From contig CAJMPR010000001.1 of the NCBI GenBank assembly GCA_905215345.1, forward strand, positions 62,001 through 126,000: a stretch of 64,000 nt of DNA. Reading direction: 5' to 3'. The stretch is from an uncultured bacterium (GTDB lineage Bacteria; Bacteroidota; Bacteroidia; Bacteroidales; Bacteroidaceae). The position numbers and the translations under genes are program-made. Below, one piece after another: positions 43,085-52,360 of the stretch (position 1 is the first letter of the stretch; each line of letters opens with the position of its first letter). The notes under the pieces were generated by a model. It made no database searches. It saw nothing but the letters and a program-made list of their open reading frames with translations, and was not told the origin of the DNA.

Positions 43085-46018
43085 ATGAGAAAGCTATATT
43101 TATCTATATTATTCTTCATTATTGGAACGTCTTCCCTGTTCTCCCAAGAAATAGAACAAACTGTAGAAAACCGTCTGCAATCATTTTTCCAAAGTTATAC
43201 TCCCGCAACGGTCGATATAGGCACATGCCGTCTGGACAGTGTCCGTGTTGACTTTCCTCGCAAAAGGATAGCAATCTATGCCAACGAAAAATTTGCCTAC
43301 CAACCTTTCCGCCCGGAGACAGTTGAAAGTATCTATCAGAACATCAAGCAGATTCTTCCCGGTCCCGTAACTTATTTCGATATCACCGTATACAGTAACG
43401 GACGTTCCATCGAAGACCTCATACCTAATTTATACAAGAAAGGCAAAAAGGACAAAAATCGCCTGTTCACAGAACTGAACTATAAAGGAAATTCCTGGGT
43501 GACTCGTACCTCTCGCCCATATGAGATAACCCGCGGACTGGAGGGAAGACACATTGCTTTGTGGCAAAGTCACGGAAAATATTATATCAACAACATGGAT
43601 AAATGGGCTTGGCAGCGTCCCCGTTTGTTCTGTACCACCGAAGACCAGTTCACACAATCGTTTATTCTGCCCTATCTCATTCCAATGCTCGAGAATGCAG
43701 GTGCCAACGTATTCACTCCCCGCGAACGGGATACACAAAAGCAAGAGATTATTGTGGATAACGATGGTAACCCGGACAACCGGAACTCTCTTTATCTTGA
43801 GGTAAAAAGCCGGAAATCCCGTTGGGAACAATCCATCCAACCCGGTTTTGCCCATCGCAAGCAGATTTACAAAGATGGTGAGAACCCATTCCTCGACGGT
43901 ACGGCCCGCTTTGCACCTACTGAAAAGAAGAAAGACAAGGCTTTTGCCGAATGGATTCCCGATATTCCCGAGACCGGAGAATATGCCGTATATGTTTCCT
44001 ATCAGACTCTATCAAATAGTGTAAGTGACGCCAAGTATCTTGTTTTCCATAATGGCGGCGTTACAGAATTTAAAGTAAACCAGAAGATTGGTGGCGGCAC
44101 ATGGGTTTACCTGGGTACTTTCACCTTCGACAAGGGAAGGAACGACTACGGAATGGTGGTGCTAAGTAACGAAAGCAAAGAGAAAGGAGTCGTTTGTGCA
44201 GATGCCGTCCGTTTTGGAGGCGGTATGGGTAATATAGCCAGGGGTGGAAAAGTCAGCGGTTTACCCCGTTATTTGGAGGCGGCCCGTTATTCAGCCCAAT
44301 GGGCAGGTATGCCATATTCAGTATATGCAGGCTTCAAAGGCAATGACGATATGTCGGACGATATCAACGTACGTTCACGTACAGTTAACTATCTGGCGGG
44401 AGGTTCTATTTTCAATCCTAATGAGCAGGGATTAGGCATTCCATTTGAAATGAGCATGGCGCTGCACAGTGACGCGGGTTTCAAAAAAGACGACCGTATT
44501 GTAGGAACACTCGGTGTATATACTACTAATTTCAACAATGGAAAATTAGCTGCCGGTACCGACCGCTATGCTTCGCGTGACCTTACCGATATCTTTCTGA
44601 CGCAACTGCAACGCGATATCCACTCTACCTATAACATAGACTGGACACGACGCAGCATGTGGAATCGTAATTATAGCGAAACGCGTCTGCCTGCCGTACC
44701 CTCTACTATCATAGAAGTATTGTCCCATCAAAATTTCGCTGATATGCAGTTAGGGCACGATCCGAACTTCAAGTTTACGGTAGGACGTTCCCTATACAAG
44801 GCTATCCTGCAATATATATGCAGCCAGCACGATAAGGAATACATCGTGCAGCCTCTGCCCGTCAGCCATTTCGCCATTCGCTTCGGTAAGAAAAAAAATA
44901 CGCTGGAGCTATTCTGGCAGGGCGAAGAAGACCCTTTGGAACCGACTGCCAAACCACGTGAATACATAGTCTATACACGCATCGGGCGCGGTGGATTTGA
45001 TAATGGCGTGCGCACCGGTAATCCTTCTTATACGGTAAAAATTGAACCGGGCATTGCCTATTCCTTCAAAGTGACTGCCGTTAATCATGGCGGTGAAAGC
45101 TTCCCGTCTGAAATCCTCTCCGCTTATAAGGCAAAGCATGAGCAAGCACGTGTACTGATCGTAAACGGCTTCGACCGGATTAGTAGCCCGACAGTCATAA
45201 ATACGCCCGATGCGGCAGGCTTCGATATTTCAAAAGATCCCGGTGTACCTTATCTTTATGATATTTCCCTTTGCGGCGCCCAACGGAATTTCAACAGGAA
45301 AGAGGGCGGTAAACGTCTGGGAGAGAGTGGAAGTGAATATGAAGGTATGAAAATCATCGGAAACACATTCGACTATCCGTTCATACATGGCAAAGCCATT
45401 CAGGCAGCAGGCGGTTACAGTTTCGTTTCATGCAGCGATGAAGCCGTAGAAAGCGGTATGCTCTCTTTGGAAGATTATCCGGTTGTAGATTATATTCTCG
45501 GTATGGAGAAAGATGATAAAACAGGAAACCTATCCCGCAACATTTACTACAAGACCTTTTCCTCACCGATGCAACGTGCACTTACTGCCTATTGCCAATC
45601 GGGTGGCAATCTTTTAGTAAGCGGTGCTTATGTGGGAAGTGACATGAACGACCAGCAAGGCAACAGGGAGTTTACGCAAAATATCCTGAAGTATCGTTAC
45701 GCCAACACCCTGCTGAGTTCCGGAGATAATATTACCATTCAAGGATTGGGACAGACATTCAACATTCCCCGCCTGCCTAATGAGCAAGCCTATCCGGTTA
45801 CAGCACCCGATTGTATCCTGCCCATGGCACCGGCATTTTCGACAATGCTCTATGCAGACGGTAACTCATCTGCCGCCATAGCCTACAAAGGGATTGATTA
45901 CCGTACTTTTGTCATGGGGTTCCCGTTTGAAAGTATCTCAGCGGAAGCAGCCAGAACAGCGATTATGGCATCCATCTTGAAGTTTCTCACTTCGAATAAT
46001 ACGGATTCAGGGAGATAA
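43085..46018 (+). CDS. Secreted N-acetylmuramoyl-L-alanine amidase-like protein with inserted golvesin-type domain
   Basis: From the ATG at 43085 (MRKLYLSI) the protein is about 977 residues with a signal peptide (1 to about 20, ending LFSQ). An upstream TTG at 43079 is unnecessary. Amidase_3-type zinc motifs are split: HIALWQSHGKYY near residue 160, MALHSDAGFK near 460, and the catalytic Glu in STIIEVLSH near 540. Between the first two sits a golvesin/xanthan-lyase-like beta-sandwich (AEWIPDIPETGEYAVYVSY). A fibronectin-III-like module (about 600-680) and a C-terminal alpha/beta domain follow. It probably trims peptidoglycan stems in the periplasm. Databases often label such proteins xanthan lyase. 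Confidence 0.78.
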   Translation: MRKLYLSILFFIIGTSSLFSQEIEQTVENRLQSFFQSYTPATVDIGTCRLDSVRVDFPRKRIAIYANEKFAYQPFRPETVESIYQNIKQILPGPVTYFDITVYSNGRSIEDLIPNLYKKGKKDKNRLFTELNYKGNSWVTRTSRPYEITRGLEGRHIALWQSHGKYYINNMDKWAWQRPRLFCTTEDQFTQSFILPYLIPMLENAGANVFTPRERDTQKQEIIVDNDGNPDNRNSLYLEVKSRKSRWEQSIQPGFAHRKQIYKDGENPFLDGTARFAPTEKKKDKAFAEWIPDIPETGEYAVYVSYQTLSNSVSDAKYLVFHNGGVTEFKVNQKIGGGTWVYLGTFTFDKGRNDYGMVVLSNESKEKGVVCADAVRFGGGMGNIARGGKVSGLPRYLEAARYSAQWAGMPYSVYAGFKGNDDMSDDINVRSRTVNYLAGGSIFNPNEQGLGIPFEMSMALHSDAGFKKDDRIVGTLGVYTTNFNNGKLAAGTDRYASRDLTDIFLTQLQRDIHSTYNIDWTRRSMWNRNYSETRLPAVPSTIIEVLSHQNFADMQLGHDPNFKFTVGRSLYKAILQYICSQHDKEYIVQPLPVSHFAIRFGKKKNTLELFWQGEEDPLEPTAKPREYIVYTRIGRGGFDNGVRTGNPSYTVKIEPGIAYSFKVTAVNHGGESFPSEILSAYKAKHEQARVLIVNGFDRISSPTVINTPDAAGFDISKDPGVPYLYDISLCGAQRNFNRKEGGKRLGESGSEYEGMKIIGNTFDYPFIHGKAIQAAGGYSFVSCSDEAVESGMLSLEDYPVVDYILGMEKDDKTGNLSRNIYYKTFSSPMQRALTAYCQSGGNLLVSGAYVGSDMNDQQGNREFTQNILKYRYANTLLSSGDNITIQGLGQTFNIPRLPNEQAYPVTAPDCILPMAPAFSTMLYADGNSSAAIAYKGIDYRTFVMGFPFESISAEAARTAIMASILKFLTSNNTDSGR

Positions 46019-46120
46019 AAATAATAATCTCACAAAATAATCTGAGTAAATCGGTATAATATGTGGTGAAAAACTTATCTTTGCTTCATATGCGAAGATG
46101 CGCTGTACCCCAGCATAAAA

Positions 46121-46136
46121 AATGAACGAGTTCATT
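46121..46136. promoter_or_regulatory. Perfect 7-2-7 palindrome upstream of small operon
   Basis: AATGAACGAGTTCATT overlaps the -33 position of the promoter whose -7 is at 46159-46166. It is a good candidate operator; the regulator is unknown. Confidence 0.5.
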
Positions 46137-46158
46137 TTATTCTGTATTCGGTTTGCAC

Positions 46159-46166
46159 TATCTTTG
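46159..46166 (+). promoter_or_regulatory. -7 element of the 46210 operon
   Basis: TATCTTTG matches TAnnTTTG, with TTTT (one mismatch from TTTG) 20 bases upstream at 46135-46138. A second TATCTTTG is at 46076-46083. Confidence 0.6.
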
Positions 46167-46209
46167 CCTTTAAAGAAACAAAAATATTAACCTTTAAAAC
46201 AGAAGTATT

Positions 46210-46533
46210 ATGTACACTATACAAGCTAACCCCAGTGGAACCCGCAGTTTAGATATATCCGAAGCAAACCTTGCCACCATCGAGAAATACGGGCTCTTCC
46301 GTCACCTTATCGACAGTACCGGCATTGTGGACGAACCTGTACTCGACAAATTGAAACTAAACATCCGTTCCCTCATTGCCGCCCAGGAAGAAGACAGCAA
46401 AGACCTGCTCGACCTCTGCATTGACGTTATTTATCATAACAATATGAAAGCCTTCGGATTGCAGCAACTTATCAAGCTCTATCTGCAATGGCTTGCCAAT
46501 CAGGAAACCGTTGAAGAGGAAGAAGAAAAATGA
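46210..46533 (+). CDS. Small acidic helical protein, function unknown
   Basis: The 107-residue protein was not assigned to a family. It is largely helical and acidic, with a Glu-rich end (ETVEEEEEK), no signal peptide and no membrane segment. Its stop overlaps the start of the TusA-like gene by 4 bases (ATGA), so the two are translationally coupled and likely act together. The promoter has a perfect palindrome at its -33 box, suggesting repression by an unknown regulator. Confidence 0.7.
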   Translation: MYTIQANPSGTRSLDISEANLATIEKYGLFRHLIDSTGIVDEPVLDKLKLNIRSLIAAQEEDSKDLLDLCIDVIYHNNMKAFGLQQLIKLYLQWLANQETVEEEEEK

Positions 46534-46742
46534 AAACCATTAACACCTGCGGGCAAAAGCATTACAGTCCTCTCATCCCTGCCATTAAAGCCATGTGCGA
46601 AACAGCAAAAGGGGAGAAACTGGAAATCATTATGGATGATGCCACTGCCTTTAGTGACTTAAAAGAGTACCTTGCCGAACAACAAATCGGCTTCCGTGAA
46701 ATTTATGACGGAGAGCAGATGACGGTGCAGTTCTGTAAATGA
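46530..46742 (+). CDS. TusA/YedF-fold mini-protein lacking the active-site Cys
   Basis: The 70-residue protein has the TusA-like pattern: a start like MKTINTCGQ, a helix PLIPAIKAMCETAKGE, a strand LEIIMDDATAFSDLKEYL and a final beta hairpin. In TusA the first helix begins with CPxP, whose Cys carries the sulfur. Here the site reads HYSP, so the catalytic Cys is missing; the nearest Cys is earlier (TCGQ). It may bind rather than transfer sulfur, or have another role. It is coupled to the acidic helical protein upstream. Confidence 0.65.
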   Translation: MKTINTCGQKHYSPLIPAIKAMCETAKGEKLEIIMDDATAFSDLKEYLAEQQIGFREIYDGEQMTVQFCK

Positions 46743-46767
46743 TTAGTGATCACTAAAAACTTTTCCC

Positions 46768-46775
46768 TATCTTTG
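46768..46775 (+). promoter_or_regulatory. -7 element placing the YgiQ start at or near its ATG
   Basis: TATCTTTG ends 5 bases before the ygiQ ATG at 46781, so transcription would begin at about the start codon, giving a leaderless or nearly leaderless mRNA. The 14-base palindrome TTAGTGATCACTAA (46743-46756) covers the -33 region. Confidence 0.5.
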
Positions 46776-46780
46776 CAGCC

Positions 46781-48622
46781 ATGAAAGAATATCGACTGAC
46801 CGATTGGCTGCCTACTACCAAAAAAGAAGTGGAACTTCGTGAATGGGATGAATTAGATGTAATCCTGTTCAGTGGTGATGCATATGTAGATCATCCGTCT
46901 TTCGGCCCCGCTGTTATCGGACGCATCCTCGAAGCGGAAGGTTTGCGTGTGGCTATCATTCCCCAACCTAATTGGCGCGATGACTTGCGCGATTTCAAAA
47001 AGCTGGGACGTCCCCGCCTATTCTTCGGTGTAAGCGCGGGATGTATGGACAGCATGGTGAACAAGTACACCGCCAATAAACGTCTGCGCAGTGACGATGC
47101 CTATACACCGGACGCACGTCCGGATATGCGTCCTGAATATCCTTCGATTGTCTATACACAGATCCTTAAAAAGCTCTATCCCGATGTCCCCGTCATTCTG
47201 GGTGGCATCGAGGCAAGTATGCGCAGGTTGACGCATTATGATTACTGGCAAGACCGGGTACGCCCGAGTATCCTTTTAGACAGTGGGGCAGATGCGCTGA
47301 TATACGGAATGGGCGAAAAACCGATTGTAAAATTAGTACAACGAATGAAAGGTTGCCCGAAGCCCGAAAGCAATCGGGAAACACTCCTCCAACTGCTCTC
47401 CGATATTCCTCAAATAGCCTATTTAAGTAAAGAGATAGCTTCGCAAGAAGGTGACATCAATCTTTTCTCACACGAAGAATGTCTGAAGGACAAAAAGAAA
47501 GAGGCTGCCAACTTCCGTCACATCGAGGAAGAAAGCAATAAATACGCCGCCTCGCGTATCTTGCAAACGGTAGGGAAACAGACTGTTGTAGTCAATCCTC
47601 CTTATCCGCCTTTAACGGAAGCAGAACTCGACCATTCTTTCGACCTGCCCTACACCCGCTTACCACACCCTAAATACAAGGGAAAGCGTATTCCGGCATA
47701 CGATATGATTAAGTTCTCTGTTAACATTCATCGTGGATGTTTTGGCGGTTGTGCCTTCTGTACAATCTCCGCACACCAGGGAAAGTTTATTGTCAGTCGC
47801 AGCAAAGAAAGTATCCTGAAAGAGGTGAAAGCTGTAACGGAACTGCCCGACTTCAAGGGATACCTCAGTGACTTGGGCGGACCATCGGCCAACATGTACC
47901 GGATGAAAGGCCGTGACGAAGCAGTATGCCGGAAGTGCAAACGCCCGTCGTGTATCTACCCCAAAGTGTGCCCCAATCTGAATACCGACCACAGTCCGCT
48001 ACTCGACATTTACCACGCAGTAGACGCATTGCCCGGCATCAAGAAATCATTTATCGGCAGTGGCATACGTTACGATTTGCTGCTGCATCAGAGTAAAGAC
48101 CCCAAAACCAATAAGAGCACGCAGGAATATACCCGCGAACTGATTGCCCGCCACGTTAGCGGTCGTCTCAAAGTAGCGCCTGAACATACTTCCGACCGCG
48201 TGTTGAACATCATGCGCAAACCTCCGTTCAGCCAATTCAGCGAGTTCCGCAAAATATTCGACCGTATCAACCGTGAAGAAGGTCTGCGACAGCAACTCAT
48301 CCCCTACTTCATCTCCAGTCATCCCGGCTGTAAGGAAGAAGACATGGCAGAGCTTGCCGTACTTACCAAACAAATGGATTTCCAGCTTGAGCAGGTGCAG
48401 GACTTCACTCCCACTCCCATGACCGTTGCTACCGAGGCATGGTACACCGGCTTTCACCCTTATACACTGGAACCGATATTCAGTGCAAAGACCGGGCGCG
48501 AGAAGCTGGCACAACGTCAATTCTTCTTCTGGTACAAGCCCGAAGAGAGGAGGAACATCATCAACGAATTACGAAAGATAGGGAGACAAGACTTGATAGA
48601 CAAGTTATACGGGAAAAGGTAA
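46781..48622 (+). CDS. ygiQ: YgiQ-family radical SAM protein
   Basis: The 613-residue protein has the UPF0313/YgiQ layout. The N-terminal cobalamin-binding-like region has YPSIVYTQILKKLYPDVPVI and GGIEASMRRLTHYDYW. The radical SAM core contains HRGCFGGCAFCTISAHQGK, whose CxxxCxxC binds the 4Fe-4S cluster. A C-terminal segment with KVAPEHTSDRVLNIM and QDFTPTPMTVATEAWYTG follows. The reaction is not known. It is convergent with mfd across a 59-base gap and probably monocistronic. Confidence 0.93.
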   Translation: MKEYRLTDWLPTTKKEVELREWDELDVILFSGDAYVDHPSFGPAVIGRILEAEGLRVAIIPQPNWRDDLRDFKKLGRPRLFFGVSAGCMDSMVNKYTANKRLRSDDAYTPDARPDMRPEYPSIVYTQILKKLYPDVPVILGGIEASMRRLTHYDYWQDRVRPSILLDSGADALIYGMGEKPIVKLVQRMKGCPKPESNRETLLQLLSDIPQIAYLSKEIASQEGDINLFSHEECLKDKKKEAANFRHIEEESNKYAASRILQTVGKQTVVVNPPYPPLTEAELDHSFDLPYTRLPHPKYKGKRIPAYDMIKFSVNIHRGCFGGCAFCTISAHQGKFIVSRSKESILKEVKAVTELPDFKGYLSDLGGPSANMYRMKGRDEAVCRKCKRPSCIYPKVCPNLNTDHSPLLDIYHAVDALPGIKKSFIGSGIRYDLLLHQSKDPKTNKSTQEYTRELIARHVSGRLKVAPEHTSDRVLNIMRKPPFSQFSEFRKIFDRINREEGLRQQLIPYFISSHPGCKEEDMAELAVLTKQMDFQLEQVQDFTPTPMTVATEAWYTGFHPYTLEPIFSAKTGREKLAQRQFFFWYKPEERRNIINELRKIGRQDLIDKLYGKR

Positions 48623-48681
48623 ACGCTTCCTCCGCTCCTTAACAGTTGACGAAAAGCAGGATAAGTCTGCCACAAGGATTC

Positions 48682-51600
48682 CTATTCCTCCACCTGCATC
48701 GCCACCATCTCCTGCAAGGCATATACGGCCTCTTCTACCGACGTGACATCCTTCACCAGCATGCTACGACGATTGTTTTGTTCGCGCAGGTCGCAACGGC
48801 GGGTGTACTTCATCATATAGGCAATAACTTTACCGAAAGCCTGGCTTTGATAATAGGGACTATCCGGATTGGAGATGAAAAATAACGTCATGCGTCCGCC
48901 TTTCAAGAAAACCTTCTCCGCACCGAGGCGTGCGGCAAGACGGCGCAGAGGTACAATACGCAACAGTTCTTCCGTTTCAGGCGGAACAGGTCCGAAGCGG
49001 TCTTCAAGACGAACACGGAAAGCATCTACATCCTTATCCAATATAAGCCCGTCCAGTTCACGATAAAGCAACATACGCTCACTACTACCGGTGACGTAAT
49101 TGGCAGGAAGAAGAAGTTCGAGGTCGCTTTCTATCTGACATTCATCAACAAACTGTTCACCGCTGATAACGCCTCCTTCGGCTTTTATCTCTTCAGCATA
49201 TAGGTCGGCAAACTCATCGGTCTTCAACTCGTGGACGGCCTCGGACAATATCTTTTGATAAGTTTCGTAACCCAAGTCGGCAATGAAGCCGCTTTGTTCA
49301 GCACCCAGCATATTCCCCGCACCACGAATATCAAGGTCTTGCATAGCGATATGAATACCGCTACCCAAGTCGGAGAAGTTTTCGATAGCTTGCAAGCGGC
49401 GTTTCGCTTCAGGAGTCAGGGAAGATAATGGCGGTGCCAGCAAGTAGCAGAACGCTTTCTTGTTGCTACGTCCTACGCGTCCACGCATCTGGTGCAAATC
49501 ACTCAGTCCGAAATTCTGCGCCTGATTGATGATAATGGTATTGGCATTGGGGATATCAATACCACTCTCAATAATAGTGGTGGCAAGCAAAACGTCGTAA
49601 TCGTAGTTGACAAAATCAAAGATAATCTTTTCCAGTTCGGCAGGTTCCATCTGACCGTGCCCGATAGCCACACGGCAGTCGGGAATATGACGGGCTATCA
49701 TCGCCTTAAGTTCGGCAAGATTGGCAATGCGGTTGTTAACGAAAAAGACCTGTCCGTTGCGGCTCATCTCGAAGTTTATGGCATCGGCTATAATCTCTTC
49801 GTTGAAAGTATGTACTTCAGTCTGAATGGGATAACGGTTGGGTGGAGGGGTCTGGATAACACTCAGGTCACGGGCACCCATCAAGGAGAATTGCAAAGTA
49901 CGGGGGATAGGCGTCGCGGTCATGGTAAGGGTGTCTACATTCACCTTCAACTGGCGGAGTTTCTCTTTGACAGACACACCGAATTTCTGTTCTTCGTCAA
50001 TAATCAATAGTCCGAGGTCTTTGAACTTCACATCTTTACCCAAAATACGATGCGTACCGATAAGAATGTTCACCTCACCGTCGGCAAGTCCTTTTATCGC
50101 CGCTTTTGCTTGAGCAGTTGTACGGGCACGACTTAAATAGTCAACTTTACAGGGCAAACCTTTCAGTCGTTCTTTAAAAGTCTGATAATGTTGATAAGCA
50201 AGCACGGTGGTAGGTACGAGAACAGCCACCTGCTTATTATCGGCAACGGCTTTAAAGGCCGCACGCACAGCAACTTCCGTTTTACCGAAACCTACGTCAC
50301 CGCAAACCAGACGGTCCATCGGACGCGCACTCTCCATATCGGCTTTCACATCAGCGGTAGACTTGCTTTGATCGGGCGTATCTTCATAAAGAAAGGAGGC
50401 TTCCAGTTCACGTTGCAGGAAGCTATCGGGGCTGTATTGGAAACCTTTCTCCTCACGGCGTTGCGAGTAGAGTTTTATCAAGTCGCGGGCAATATCTTTA
50501 ATCTTCGTCTTGGTACGGTCTTTCAATTTCTCCCATGCACCGGTTCCCAGTTTGTTCAAGCGGGGAGGTTCACCCTCTTTCCCCTTATACTTGGATACCT
50601 TATGCAGAGAGTGGATGGAGACGAATACAACATCTTCATTCTGATAAACCAGCCTCATCACTTCCTGGGTAGTGTCTCCGTTAGGGATACGAACCAGACC
50701 GGTGAAACGCCCTACCCCATGGTCTGTATGTACCACGTAATCTCCCGGAGTAAACTGGTTCAGTTCTTTCAGACTCAACGCAACTTTACCGCTACGTGCC
50801 TTATCGCTTTTCAGATTGTACTTGTGGAAACGGTCGAACAGTTGGTGGTCGGTGAAGACACAGAGACGCAGTGTATTATCGGCAAAGCCCTCGTGCAATG
50901 TACGTTCAACAGCTGTAAAACTTGTTATGGTTGACGAGGGGACAAGTTGACGAGGGGACGAGGAAGTACCCCCCTTGTCAACTTGTTTCCTTACCAACTC
51001 GTCAACTTGTTCTCTGTCTTCAAAGATAGCCCGAAGACGCTCTGTCTGCTTCACGCTGTCACTACATATATAAATGGTATAGTTCTGTGAAAGGTAGTTA
51101 TGAAAGCTCTCTGCTACCAAGTCAAAGTTCTTATGGAAAATAGGTTGTGCGGAAGTATCGAAAGTTATCGCTGCATCGGGCGTACCGGTAGGCTTTGCTC
51201 CGAACTCCATCCGGCGGAAGTCCAGCGCACGCAGTGTAAACTCTCCCCCGTCAATCAGCTTGCCTTCCAAAGTAATCGCGCCATTCTCTTCGGCTTCACG
51301 GGCAGCAATGGCTTGCGGAGTAAGAGACTCGTCGTGCACCACTTGGATACGCTCGCGTAGCCAAAGGAAGTCACGCATTGCCAGCACTGTATCCGGTTGT
51401 AGGAAATCCAGGAAAGTAACCATGCCTCCACTACCGCCTTGCTCCAAGCTATGGCTCAAATCGGGGACTATGGCTATATTCTCTTTCTTTTCTTTGGAGA
51501 GCTGTGACTCCACTTCAAAGGTACGGATACTCTCCACCTCGTCTCCGAAGAAGTCTATGCGGTAAGGAAATTCGGAAGAAAAAGAGAATACGTCGATGAT

Positions 51601-52149
51601 ACTACCACGTACAGCATATTGTCCCGGCTCGTAGACATAATCCACATACTCAAAGCCATAACTGCGCAGCACCTCGGTAATAAAGTTCATATCCACCTTT
51701 TCACCGGCATGCAGTTTCAACGTTTTATCATCCAACTCCTTGCGCGACACTACCTTTTCTGCCAGTGCATCCGGATAGGTCACAACACAAAGTCCCTCTT
51801 CTCCCTTCTGTATACGGCTCAGTACTTCCGTACGAAGAATCTCGTTCGCGGCATCTTTCTGCCCGTACTTTATGGCACGGCGGAAAGAAGAAGGGAAGAA
51901 CAATACCCGCTCGGTTCCTAAAATCTGCGTCAAGTCATGATAGAAATATCCGGCTTCTTCCAAATCACCGAGAATAAAGACAAACGGACACTCTGCCCGT
52001 TGTACCAAGACGGAAGAAAACAAGGAAGCAGCGGAAGCACATAAGCCCCCGCAATAGATATGACGGACAGAAGCATCTGTAAGCAAGCGGCTCATTCCCT
52101 CTACGTTAGGATGAGCAGCGTATAGTTGTTGGAATTCGGTGATAGTCAT
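48682..52149 (-). CDS. mfd: Transcription-repair coupling factor
   Basis: Mfd removes RNA polymerase stalled at DNA damage and recruits UvrA. I start it at the ATG at 52149 (MTITEFQQLY), giving 1155 residues; the longer frame to 52188 reads into a hairpin repeat. UvrB-like N-terminal domains, the RNAP-interacting CarD-like domain (FTPGDYVVHTDHGVGRF), the helicase with Walker A (GDVGFGKTEVAVRAA) and DEEQ box, the RecG-like TRG region and the C-terminal UvrA-binding-inhibitory domain are all present. Around residues 380-405 an in-frame insert (VDELVRKQVDKGGTSSSP and on) is encoded by a palindromic repeat, just before the conserved FTAVERTLHEGF. Confidence 0.95.
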   Translation of the reverse strand: MTITEFQQLYAAHPNVEGMSRLLTDASVRHIYCGGLCASAASLFSSVLVQRAECPFVFILGDLEEAGYFYHDLTQILGTERVLFFPSSFRRAIKYGQKDAANEILRTEVLSRIQKGEEGLCVVTYPDALAEKVVSRKELDDKTLKLHAGEKVDMNFITEVLRSYGFEYVDYVYEPGQYAVRGSIIDVFSFSSEFPYRIDFFGDEVESIRTFEVESQLSKEKKENIAIVPDLSHSLEQGGSGGMVTFLDFLQPDTVLAMRDFLWLRERIQVVHDESLTPQAIAAREAEENGAITLEGKLIDGGEFTLRALDFRRMEFGAKPTGTPDAAITFDTSAQPIFHKNFDLVAESFHNYLSQNYTIYICSDSVKQTERLRAIFEDREQVDELVRKQVDKGGTSSSPRQLVPSSTITSFTAVERTLHEGFADNTLRLCVFTDHQLFDRFHKYNLKSDKARSGKVALSLKELNQFTPGDYVVHTDHGVGRFTGLVRIPNGDTTQEVMRLVYQNEDVVFVSIHSLHKVSKYKGKEGEPPRLNKLGTGAWEKLKDRTKTKIKDIARDLIKLYSQRREEKGFQYSPDSFLQRELEASFLYEDTPDQSKSTADVKADMESARPMDRLVCGDVGFGKTEVAVRAAFKAVADNKQVAVLVPTTVLAYQHYQTFKERLKGLPCKVDYLSRARTTAQAKAAIKGLADGEVNILIGTHRILGKDVKFKDLGLLIIDEEQKFGVSVKEKLRQLKVNVDTLTMTATPIPRTLQFSLMGARDLSVIQTPPPNRYPIQTEVHTFNEEIIADAINFEMSRNGQVFFVNNRIANLAELKAMIARHIPDCRVAIGHGQMEPAELEKIIFDFVNYDYDVLLATTIIESGIDIPNANTIIINQAQNFGLSDLHQMRGRVGRSNKKAFCYLLAPPLSSLTPEAKRRLQAIENFSDLGSGIHIAMQDLDIRGAGNMLGAEQSGFIADLGYETYQKILSEAVHELKTDEFADLYAEEIKAEGGVISGEQFVDECQIESDLELLLPANYVTGSSERMLLYRELDGLILDKDVDAFRVRLEDRFGPVPPETEELLRIVPLRRLAARLGAEKVFLKGGRMTLFFISNPDSPYYQSQAFGKVIAYMMKYTRRCDLREQNNRRSMLVKDVTSVEEAVYALQEMVAMQVEE
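50929..51013. repeat. Palindromic repeat inserted in frame within mfd
   Basis: ACAAGTTGACGAG (50942-50954) is exactly inverted at 50998-51010. The region is built of TTGACGAGGGGAC and CTTGTCAACTTG units, unlike normal coding sequence. Similar units occur in the pfp upstream region near 29740-29810. It adds about 25 residues to Mfd without breaking the frame. Confidence 0.65.
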
Positions 52150-52161
52150 TACTGTTATTTT

Positions 52162-52260
<99 letters not shown>

Positions 52261-52322
52261 GAAAATCGTTTGCAAAAGTACTAAATAATCCTTACTTTTA
52301 TACGTAAATGATAGAAAAGCGC

Positions 52323-52330
52323 TACATTTG
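52323..52330 (+). promoter_or_regulatory. -7 element of the polyprenol-phosphate mannosyltransferase gene
   Basis: TACATTTG matches TAnnTTTG, with TTTA 22 bases upstream. Transcription would start near 52337, 24 bases before the ATG. Confidence 0.5.
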
Positions 52331-52360
52331 TTCCCATTAATAACCCCCCATATATTGAAT

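Noticed and set aside
46530..46742. Active TusA sulfurtransferase
   Set aside because: The CPxP Cys is absent, so the standard activity cannot be claimed.
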